A DNA stretch of 56,833 nucleotides from Marinobacter sp. Its GTDB lineage: Bacteria; Pseudomonadota; Gammaproteobacteria; Pseudomonadales; Oleiphilaceae. The position numbers and the translations under genes were made by a program. The notes beneath the pieces were generated by a model. It ran no database searches. It was given only the letters and a program-made list of their open reading frames with translations, and was not told the origin of the DNA. This document shows, piece after piece, positions 18,735-27,356 of this stretch (position 1 is the stretch's first letter; each line of letters starts with the position of its first letter). The stretch covers positions 1-56,833 of the forward strand of contig JAJUKC010000006.1 in NCBI GenBank assembly GCA_029264995.1, read 5' to 3'.

Positions 18735-19781
18735 TCAGTTTTCCTTGTTCCTAAGAATCTTTCGATGCTCTCCCGGGCTGATGCCATGCCATCGCTGGTA
18801 TGCCTTGTGGAATGCCGGTGGATTGGCAAAGCCAAGTAGCCAGGCAATTTCTGCCAGCGAGCTGTCGGTTTCCTTCAAGTAATCCCATGCCAGTTGTTGG
18901 CGGGTATCGTCCAGTAATTGCCGGAATCCACTGCCTTCTTCGGCCAGCTGTCGTTGCAGTGTCCAGGCTGTCAGGCCCATTTTGGCCGCCAGAGCTTCCA
19001 GTGACACCTTGCCACCCACCAGTAATGGCGCCATGTGATGGCGGGCGCGATCGGTAATTCTCCACCCTCGCTGGATTCGCTGCAGTTCCTGTTCGCACAG
19101 GCTCACCAGTTTCTCATTCATGCCTCTCTGCGCCTGCGCCGGTACCAGCTCCCAGATTGTGTCCTTGATCTGGATATCGTTTGCCGGAGCCCCGAATTCT
19201 ACCGGGCATCGGAACCAGCTCTCGAACAGGTCGTCCTGGCCAATGGATGGGTACTCAATGCGGACACGCTCCAGTACATCGTAGCGGCCGGTCATGTGTC
19301 GAATCAGTTGGGTCCAGGCGGCCAGCACGGAATCCACCACAAAATAGTTGTAGTGGTTGTAGGGGCGAATGGAATAGAAGCTTACGGTTTTCAGTGCGCG
19401 CTGAAAGCTGGGGGCGCCACGGGAATTATGGCTGGTGAGGAGTGAATATCGCACCAGCAATTCAAGCGCCCCGGCGACTGTCCCGGCGGTTTCGGCGGCA
19501 AGCCCCGCCATGCCAGCGTCGACCGGGCGAGACAGTGCCCCCATGCGCAGCCCCAGCGCCGGATTCCCCGTGGCTTTGATAGCGGCGTGCCCCAGTCGCA
19601 TGAATCTTGGGATGCTGATGCGGGCATCAACGGCCGCCTGTTCCGGAGCGCTCAGGTGGAACCGTGCTTTCAGCTGTTCCGGATCTCCGCCTTCGGCAGC
19701 AACGGCCCTCAGCAGTACGGAGACATAGAGCAGGCTGATATCGCCCAGGGCATTCCGGGCCGGCGTTCGGGATTTGATCAT
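18735..19781 (-). CDS. AraC-family regulator divergent from fadH
   Basis: A 348-residue protein of the same PF12625 plus HTH_18 layout as the regulator at 17483-18514, but clearly divergent in sequence. The sensing half is residues 1 to about 230; the C-terminal DNA-binding half ends with SSLAEIAWLLGFANPPAFHKAYQRWHGISPGEHRK. It is transcribed away from fadH across a 135-bp gap that contains two AATGTTGTT direct repeats and a palindrome, so it is a plausible regulator of fadH and of itself. Confidence 0.88.
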   Translation of the reverse strand: MIKSRTPARNALGDISLLYVSVLLRAVAAEGGDPEQLKARFHLSAPEQAAVDARISIPRFMRLGHAAIKATGNPALGLRMGALSRPVDAGMAGLAAETAGTVAGALELLVRYSLLTSHNSRGAPSFQRALKTVSFYSIRPYNHYNYFVVDSVLAAWTQLIRHMTGRYDVLERVRIEYPSIGQDDLFESWFRCPVEFGAPANDIQIKDTIWELVPAQAQRGMNEKLVSLCEQELQRIQRGWRITDRARHHMAPLLVGGKVSLEALAAKMGLTAWTLQRQLAEEGSGFRQLLDDTRQQLAWDYLKETDSSLAEIAWLLGFANPPAFHKAYQRWHGISPGEHRKILRNKEN

Positions 19782-19793
19782 AGGCTTATTATC

Positions 19794-19880
19794 AATGTTG
19801 TTCAGGGATAATCAAATGTTGTTTTTGGATATTGTTGGCAGTGGTCAGGCTCGGTAGTGTTATGCCCATAACAAATGGGC
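19794..19880. promoter_or_regulatory. Shared araC/fadH control region: direct repeats and palindrome
   Basis: AATGTTGTT occurs at 19794-19802 and again at 19815-19823, 21 bp apart (two helical turns, as AraC proteins prefer). GCCCAT-AACAA-ATGGGC at 19864-19880 is a 17-bp interrupted palindrome close to fadH. Both are absent from coding DNA and lie between divergent genes. Confidence 0.45.
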
Positions 19881-19898
19881 GTATGTCCCGATACCTGA

Positions 19899-21980
<2,082 letters not shown>

Positions 21981-22113
21981 TCACAAATCGTTGCAGTTTT
22001 TCTCTGTGCTTCGGCACTTGTCTGGCTAGACTATGTCGGAAAGTGTTTGAATTGGAACCAAAGGGCGCTGGCGAGCGTCCGGAACTGAGATTCCCGGGGC
22101 ACGGAGAAGGTTG

Positions 22114-23349
22114 ATGGTAAATGCCAGCCAGGCCGCTGAAGGTTATTCGGCGGTATTTTTTATGGACGGTAGCCAGGTTGCCCGGCAGATGAGGCTGTCG
22201 GAATTTGGCGCTTTCCTGGATGGCTATGTCGGTCTGTCAGACCTGGCCGAAACTGATGTCCGGGCGGTTCTCGTCAATCTCAGCTCCGATCTGAATGTTC
22301 GTTCTCTGGTGTTCTTCCGCATCTGGTTTGATGAGGAAGGGCGCGCAGACAGCCACTGGAATGTCCCCATTGAAGCGCTGGCTGAGCGGGGCGCCAAAGG
22401 CCCCAACATGGGGGGCGGACCCATCCAGCTGGTGTGTCGCAGTCAGTGCCCGGATCCAGAGTTTGCCAATGAACTCTGGGATCCGGATATGACTCCCGGA
22501 AACAATCATTTCCAGATGATCCGCAAGGCGGTCGACGCCAATTCCCTCCGTTTCCAGAAAATTGAACCGGAAGAAGAGAATATCCCGGTACTCACCGCCA
22601 CGGCCGCTCAATCCGACAGCGACAACGGTAGCCGGGACCGCGCGCGTCTGGCTCAGGTGCTGCGTGAGCAGCGGCTCAGAATCAAGACGCTCCAGAGCGT
22701 CCATCGGGATTCACTGGCTGACCTTCAGCGTGAGCATCGCAATGAAATGCAGGGGCTGCGCAGTGAGCTGGCGGACCTGGAGCAGCGACACGAACGCCTG
22801 AAACTGACCAACGAGCAGTTGAAAAAACGCCTGTCCCAGCGCAATGAGCAATACCTGAGCATGCAGGAGAAAATGGCGGAGGGCAGTGCCGAACAAGGCA
22901 GGGAAGATGCCAACGCCAATGCCGAGACGGTGTTGTTGCGGGAACAGTTGGAGCGCAAACAACGGGAGCTGGAATTGCGTGACGACAAGATCGTGGCTCT
23001 GGAGCAGGAGAACCATGAACTCCGCCATCGCCAGCCTCCGGAAGATTCCCTGCTGGAGCAGCTGCGCACCCAGGCGGTATTCCTGGTGGCCTACCACCCC
23101 GGTGTCGGGCATATTACTTTGCCCTACGAAGACATCGACACTTACTTCGGGAACCCACTGGCCTATGCCGCAGAGCGCTGTGGCATGAATGAGCCAGCCT
23201 ATCGGGAATGGCTTGCCCACTATGAACACCCCGTATGCAAACATGTTGATGACGAAGGCAAAGCCTGTGGCGAGCCCATCATGCGCGTGACCCAGCCTGC
23301 CGAATTCGAGCCCGGACAGGACGATCGCTGCGACCAGCACAAGGACTGA
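22114..23349 (+). CDS. Unknown coiled-coil protein upstream of nadK
   Basis: A 411-residue soluble protein in three parts. A globular N-terminus of about 155 residues contains VNLSSDLNVRSLVFFRIWFDEEG. A charged heptad-rich coiled coil spans about residues 170-310 (many LREQ/LEQ/LKKR repeats). A C-terminal domain (about 315-411) contains YHPGVGHITLPYEDIDTYFGNP and Cys/His residues (HPVCKH, GKACGEP, DRCDQH) that could bind a metal. I do not recognise a named family. I recall an uncharacterised gene in this position next to nadK in pseudomonads. The start ATG at 22114 has GGAG 7 bp upstream; a TTG at 22111 is also in frame. Confidence 0.75.
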   Translation: MVNASQAAEGYSAVFFMDGSQVARQMRLSEFGAFLDGYVGLSDLAETDVRAVLVNLSSDLNVRSLVFFRIWFDEEGRADSHWNVPIEALAERGAKGPNMGGGPIQLVCRSQCPDPEFANELWDPDMTPGNNHFQMIRKAVDANSLRFQKIEPEEENIPVLTATAAQSDSDNGSRDRARLAQVLREQRLRIKTLQSVHRDSLADLQREHRNEMQGLRSELADLEQRHERLKLTNEQLKKRLSQRNEQYLSMQEKMAEGSAEQGREDANANAETVLLREQLERKQRELELRDDKIVALEQENHELRHRQPPEDSLLEQLRTQAVFLVAYHPGVGHITLPYEDIDTYFGNPLAYAAERCGMNEPAYREWLAHYEHPVCKHVDDEGKACGEPIMRVTQPAEFEPGQDDRCDQHKD

Positions 23350-23425
23350 CCGGTATCTTTTTTCAGAATCTGCCCGAGTTTCGTTAAACTGTTTCCTGTT
23401 TCATTCAGAGACCACGGGACACTTC

Positions 23426-24310
23426 ATGGACCAGTTCAGGAATATCGGCATCGTCGGGCGCATGGGTAGCGTCAAGGTGGTGGAATCTTTACGGCAGCTC
23501 AAGCAGTACCTTACCGCCAACAATTACCATGTGATCATCGAGGAAGACACTTCCACCATGATTCCGGGCCATGGTCTGCAGGTGGCCAGCAAGAAGCTCC
23601 TGGGTGAGATCTGTGATCTGGTGATCGTGGTCGGGGGCGATGGTAGCCTGCTGGGCGCCGCCAGGGAGTTGGCCAAGTCCAAGATTCCGATTCTTGGCGT
23701 GAATCGCGGCCGACTGGGGTTTCTGACCGATATCTCGCCGTCAGATCTTGAAGAGCGCCTGGCCCGGGTTCTTGAGGGCGATTACATCGAAGAGTCCCGG
23801 TTTTTGCTGGATGGTCACGTTGAGCGCAATGGCCAGCCATTGGGGTATGGCTCGGCACTCAACGATGTGGTTCTGCATCCGGGCAAATCCACGCGCATGA
23901 TTGGCTTTGATCTGTTTATCGACGGTCATTTCGTCTACAGCCAGCGTTCAGATGGTTTGATTGTGGCGACGCCGACCGGCTCTACAGCCTACTCCCTGTC
24001 GGCTGGTGGCCCGATTATGCATCCGAAGCTGGATGCGGTGGTGCTGGTGCCCATGTTCCCCCACACCCTGAGCAGTCGGCCGATCGTGGTGGATGGTAAA
24101 AGCGAGATCAAACTGGTGATCGGCGAAACCAATGAGACCTATCCACAGGTCAGCTTCGATGGTCAGATGAACATTGCCTGTGCCCCGGGGGATATCATCA
24201 GAATCACCAAAAAACCATTCAAGATCCGTCTGATTCATCCCACCGATCACAATTTTTACGCGACCTGCCGGGACAAGCTGGGCTGGGCAAGCGAAATAGC
24301 AGCGAGTTGA
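23426..24310 (+). CDS. nadK: NAD kinase
   Basis: A 294-residue NAD kinase. The GGDG motif is at residues 70-73 (VVGGDGSLLGAAR), and the second conserved block TPTGSTAYSLSAGGPI follows. The opening RNIGIVGRMG is typical of the family. It phosphorylates NAD to NADP with ATP and is generally essential. It is 76 bp after the coiled-coil gene and the following phosphoesterase starts 2 bp past its stop, so the genes are probably co-transcribed. Confidence 0.96.
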   Translation: MDQFRNIGIVGRMGSVKVVESLRQLKQYLTANNYHVIIEEDTSTMIPGHGLQVASKKLLGEICDLVIVVGGDGSLLGAARELAKSKIPILGVNRGRLGFLTDISPSDLEERLARVLEGDYIEESRFLLDGHVERNGQPLGYGSALNDVVLHPGKSTRMIGFDLFIDGHFVYSQRSDGLIVATPTGSTAYSLSAGGPIMHPKLDAVVLVPMFPHTLSSRPIVVDGKSEIKLVIGETNETYPQVSFDGQMNIACAPGDIIRITKKPFKIRLIHPTDHNFYATCRDKLGWASEIAAS

Positions 24311-24312
24311 TC

Positions 24313-25326
24313 ATGGCGGCAATCAAGACAACCGCACATCGCGGCTACGACGTTATTGGTGACATCCACGGCTGCGCCCATACCCTGGAGCGATTGCTGG
24401 AGCAGATGGGGTATCGGAAGCGGAACGGCATTTACCAGCACCCCAGCCGGCAGGCCATTTTTATCGGCGATATTATTGATCGTGGGCCGAGAATCCGGGA
24501 AGCGTTGCACCTGGTGCGTGACATGGTGGAACATGGCTTTGCCCGAATTGTCATGGGCAACCACGAGTACAACGCACTGGGTTACTGCACCCGGGCACGG
24601 CCAGGCAGCGGCAAGAAATTTCTGCGGGAACACAATGCCCGCCACGATCGGCTGATCAAGGAAACCCTTGAGCAGTTTGATGCGTATCCACATGAATGGA
24701 ACGAGTTTCTGGAGTGGTTTTATAGCATTCCGCTGTTCATTGATGAGGATGGCTTCCGCGTGGTGCATGCCTGCTGGGATCAGACCCTGATTGATCAGTT
24801 CCGCCAGAGCCAGGGCGGCGCCTGTATCGACGAGGATTTCCTGCACGCCTCGGCGGCCATCGAATCCTTTGCCGGGCAGGTGATGGACACCCTGCTGCGC
24901 GGAACCGACCTGCGCCTGCCGGAGGGGATGTCGATTACCGGTCGGGATGGCTACGTCCGGCAGTTCTTCCGTACCAAGTTCTGGGCAGACGACCCGCAAA
25001 CCTATGCAGATGTGGTGTTCCAGCCGGACCCGCTGCCGCCGGAGGTGGCCAGCAGGACTTTGCGCGAGGAGGAGCGCAAGCAGCTGATTACCTATCCACT
25101 GGACGCACCACCGGTGTTTGTCGGGCATTACTGGATGGAGGGTGCCCCTGCTCCGCTCAAGCACAATGTGGCGTGTATTGATTTCAGCGCCGTGAAGTAT
25201 GGCAAATTGGTGGCCTATCGGTTTGATGGGGAAAAAGTGCTCTCTTCGGACAAATTTGTCTGGGTTGATGTTGACCGGCCGGAGCAGCCCGATTACCCGA
25301 CCAGCGAAGATAGTGTCGCCCGCTAA
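24313..25326 (+). CDS. Metallophosphoesterase (calcineurin-like)
   Basis: A 337-residue protein. It carries the binuclear-metal motifs in order: DVIGDIHGCAHTLERLL, IGDIIDRGP, and MGNHEYNALGY, then a C-terminal GHYWMEG histidine. It resembles the diadenosine-tetraphosphatase/PrpE-like group, but the substrate is not determined. The ATG at 24313 is preferred; a TTG at 24307 overlapping the nadK stop is also in frame. Translation is probably coupled to nadK. The neighbouring order nadK, phosphoesterase, rhomboid is one I recall from Pseudomonas. Confidence 0.88.
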   Translation: MAAIKTTAHRGYDVIGDIHGCAHTLERLLEQMGYRKRNGIYQHPSRQAIFIGDIIDRGPRIREALHLVRDMVEHGFARIVMGNHEYNALGYCTRARPGSGKKFLREHNARHDRLIKETLEQFDAYPHEWNEFLEWFYSIPLFIDEDGFRVVHACWDQTLIDQFRQSQGGACIDEDFLHASAAIESFAGQVMDTLLRGTDLRLPEGMSITGRDGYVRQFFRTKFWADDPQTYADVVFQPDPLPPEVASRTLREEERKQLITYPLDAPPVFVGHYWMEGAPAPLKHNVACIDFSAVKYGKLVAYRFDGEKVLSSDKFVWVDVDRPEQPDYPTSEDSVAR

Positions 25327-25342
25327 CACCAGAGAGGTAGTT

Positions 25343-26017
25343 TTGGATAGTCCGTCGTCTTCTCCGATCACTCCTGGCGGCCGCTGGCAGCCGGCGCCCC
25401 GTCATGCCCCTTTTGTCATTGGCGTCATCGTGGTTGCCGTGGTGATGGTATGGCTGACCGGCATGGGGCAGAGCAATTTTGCCGCCGCTATGATGATTGT
25501 CGACCCCCGGCCGTTCAGCTGGGATACCTTCAGCACACTGGCAGGGCGCCTGGAAGCGCTCTCTATCACCCTTTCGGGAGGCCAGGTCTGGAGGCTGCTG
25601 ACGCCGGATTTCCTGCATTTCAGCTGGACCCATATCATCTTCAACTCGGTGATGCTCTGGTTCCTGGGCAGTCAGATCGAATGGATGGACGGCCGGCCAC
25701 GGCTGGTAGGACTGTTTCTGGTCACCAGTCTGGCGTCCAATCTTCTACAGTATCTGGTGTCCGGCCCGCTGTTCGGCGGGCTCTCGGGGGTGGTGTACGG
25801 TATTCTCGGTTATTGCTGGTTGAGCCAGCGAAGACTGCCGCGTTTCCAATTCCCGCCGGCACTCGTGACCTTTGCGCTGGTGTGGATGATCATTGGCTTT
25901 ACGCCAGTGCCGGAGATGATTGGCGTGGGTCGCATGGCCAATGAGGCACACCTGGGCGGTTTTCTGGCCGGGTTGGCGATGGCGGCGATCATGCCTCCTC
26001 GTCGATACCGACGCTGA
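25343..26017 (+). CDS. Rhomboid-family intramembrane serine protease
   Basis: A 224-residue inner-membrane protein with about six membrane helices. The catalytic Ser is in GGLSGVVYG and the catalytic His in NEAHLGGFLAG; the first-loop WTHIIFNSVMLWFLG block matches the family's HxxxN motif. Rhomboids cut substrates within the membrane; the substrate here is unknown. The start is a TTG at 25343 preceded by AGAGAGG; the long upstream open frame overlaps the phosphoesterase gene out of phase and is not credible. It ends only 3 bp before the terminator tract of the opposing candidate sRNA. Confidence 0.88.
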   Translation: MDSPSSSPITPGGRWQPAPRHAPFVIGVIVVAVVMVWLTGMGQSNFAAAMMIVDPRPFSWDTFSTLAGRLEALSITLSGGQVWRLLTPDFLHFSWTHIIFNSVMLWFLGSQIEWMDGRPRLVGLFLVTSLASNLLQYLVSGPLFGGLSGVVYGILGYCWLSQRRLPRFQFPPALVTFALVWMIIGFTPVPEMIGVGRMANEAHLGGFLAGLAMAAIMPPRRYRR

Positions 26018-26020
26018 AAC

Positions 26021-26110
26021 AAAAAAAAGCCCCACCAAAAGGTGAGGCTGTTAAAAGAGCTTTTAGCTCCTGATGAGAGAGACCAAATGATACGACCGTT
26101 GTCATTTGGT
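26021..26110 (-). ncRNA. Candidate Fur-regulated small RNA, about 90 nt
   Basis: Read leftward from about 26110, the sequence forms three hairpins: ACCAAATGA (26110-26102) with TCATTTGGT (26090-26082); GAGCT with AGCTC separated by AAA (around 26067-26055); and a terminator with AGCCTCACC (26049-26041), loop TTTT, GGTGGGGCT (26036-26028) and seven T (26027-26021). A C/U-rich single-stranded stretch, CTCTCTCATCAGG, lies between the first two hairpins and could be a pairing seed. There is no open frame of note. A promoter and an overlapping Fur box lie immediately upstream (26116-26146). The architecture equals RyhB/PrrF-type iron-stress RNAs; no sequence kinship to those is claimed. It is transcribed against the rhomboid gene end. 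Confidence 0.7.
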
Positions 26111-26115
26111 GAATT

Positions 26116-26146
26116 AATGATAATCGTTATCATTTTTAATTGTCAA
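26116..26146 (-). promoter_or_regulatory. Leftward promoter overlapped by a Fur box
   Basis: On the minus strand a perfect TTGACA (plus 26141-26146) and TATCAT (plus 26117-26122, five of six matches) are 18 bp apart. Between and over the -10 lies AATGATAATCGTTATCATT (26116-26134), a 19-bp near-palindrome matching the Fur 7-1-7 core TGATAAT-N-ATTATCA with one mismatch. Fur with iron would block the -10. The same box could also affect the rightward gene at 26193. Confidence 0.8.
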
Positions 26147-26192
26147 ACGGTCTTGGCATTTTTTTATATGAAGAAACGTTCAGGAGGCGGGA

Positions 26193-26492
26193 ATGACATA
26201 CGAAGAACTGATTGAGCGGCTGGACCCGACGGTTTACCGCAACCTGAAACGGGCCATTGAGCTTGGCAAATGGCCAGATGGTCGCGCGTTGACCCGTGAG
26301 CAGCGCGCTATCAGCCTGGAAGCGGTGATTTATTATGAAGAGAAGCACAACGTGCCGGAAGAACAGCGAGTGGGATACCTGGACCGTGGCGAGAAAGCCG
26401 GTACCGCTTGCGATCCGTCTGTGCAGTTCCGCAAAGATCGCCAGGGCAACAACGATGTGGACCCCGATCAGTTTGTTGAGGTCAAGGTTTGA
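26193..26492 (+). CDS. YeaC family protein (DUF1315)
   Basis: A 99-residue small soluble protein matching the YeaC/DUF1315 family: MTYEELIERLDPTVYRNLKRAIELGKWPDG followed by LTREQRAISLEAVIYYE. The function is unknown throughout the family. A strong ribosome-binding site (AGGAGGCGG) lies upstream. Its stop codon overlaps the TTG start of the DUF2797 gene, so the two are translationally coupled. The Fur box 59 bp upstream could include it in iron control, but the better-placed target is the leftward transcript. Confidence 0.9.
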   Translation: MTYEELIERLDPTVYRNLKRAIELGKWPDGRALTREQRAISLEAVIYYEEKHNVPEEQRVGYLDRGEKAGTACDPSVQFRKDRQGNNDVDPDQFVEVKV

Positions 26493-27325
26493 GCGAATCC
26501 ATTGATGTAACCGGCCGGCTTCGTAAGATGCCGGCCGAGGCCGGCGACCCGGTGGCCTATAACCTGGCCATCGGCGACAACCGCATTACCCTGAATGACC
26601 TTATTGGTCATAAGGTCCGGCTGAATTTTGATGGCGTGATTCGCTGTATTCATTGCGATCGCACCACCAAAAAGAGTTTCAATCAGGGCTACTGCTATCC
26701 GTGTTTCCGAAAGCTGGCCGCCTGCGACAGCTGCATCATGAGCCCGGAAAAATGCCACTATCACCTGGGTACCTGCCGGGAGCCGGAGTGGGGCGAGGCC
26801 AACTGCATGGTGGAGCATGTAGTGTATCTGGCCAATTCCAGCGGCTTGAAAGTGGGTATTACCCGGGCCTCCCAGGTGCCGACCCGCTGGATTGACCAAG
26901 GGGCGGTAACGGCGATACCGATGCTGCGGGTCGCCAGCCGTTACCTGTCTGGTCTGGTGGAAGTGGCGTGCAAGAACCACGTGGCCGACCGCACCAACTG
27001 GCGAGCCATGCTAAAGGGTGATGTGCCGGAGCTGGATCTGGTGCACGAGCGTGAGCGCCTGTTGGACTTGATCGCAGACGACCTGGCGCAATTGCGGGCG
27101 CAGCATGGTGAAGACAGCATACGAATTGTGGACGAAGCCACACTTGGGCTGGGTTATCCGGTTCAGGTATGGCCGGCCAAGGTGAAAACCCATAATCTGG
27201 ACAAAACGCCGGAAGTGGAAGGCTTGCTGGAAGGTATCAAAGGCCAGTATCTGATGCTCGACACCGGTGTAATCAATATCCGCAAGTTTACCGGCTATGA
27301 AGTCCGGTTCCGGGTTCTTGACTGA
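26489..27325 (+). CDS. DUF2797 protein with zinc-type cysteine cluster
   Basis: A 278-residue protein of the DUF2797 family. Residues about 51-100 hold a dense Cys/His cluster (CIHCDRTTKK, CYPCF, CDSC, CHYHLGTC) likely to bind zinc. The following VYLANSSGLKVGITRASQVPTRWIDQGA resembles a GIY-YIG-like nuclease core (the Y-L ... K-V-G-I-T pattern), which I offer as inference. No enzymatic activity is established as far as I know. The start is TTG at 26489, overlapping the preceding stop. The next gene, pepN, is 31 bp downstream. Confidence 0.85.
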   Translation: MSESIDVTGRLRKMPAEAGDPVAYNLAIGDNRITLNDLIGHKVRLNFDGVIRCIHCDRTTKKSFNQGYCYPCFRKLAACDSCIMSPEKCHYHLGTCREPEWGEANCMVEHVVYLANSSGLKVGITRASQVPTRWIDQGAVTAIPMLRVASRYLSGLVEVACKNHVADRTNWRAMLKGDVPELDLVHERERLLDLIADDLAQLRAQHGEDSIRIVDEATLGLGYPVQVWPAKVKTHNLDKTPEVEGLLEGIKGQYLMLDTGVINIRKFTGYEVRFRVLD

Positions 27326-27356
27326 ATCCGCCATGTCTTTTCTCTGGAGAGTATGA

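Noticed and set aside
26028..26049. Terminator for the rightward rhomboid gene
   Set aside because: The stem is better on the minus strand (G-U instead of a C-A mismatch), and the T-run occurs only on the minus strand. On the plus strand it is followed by GTTAAAAG.
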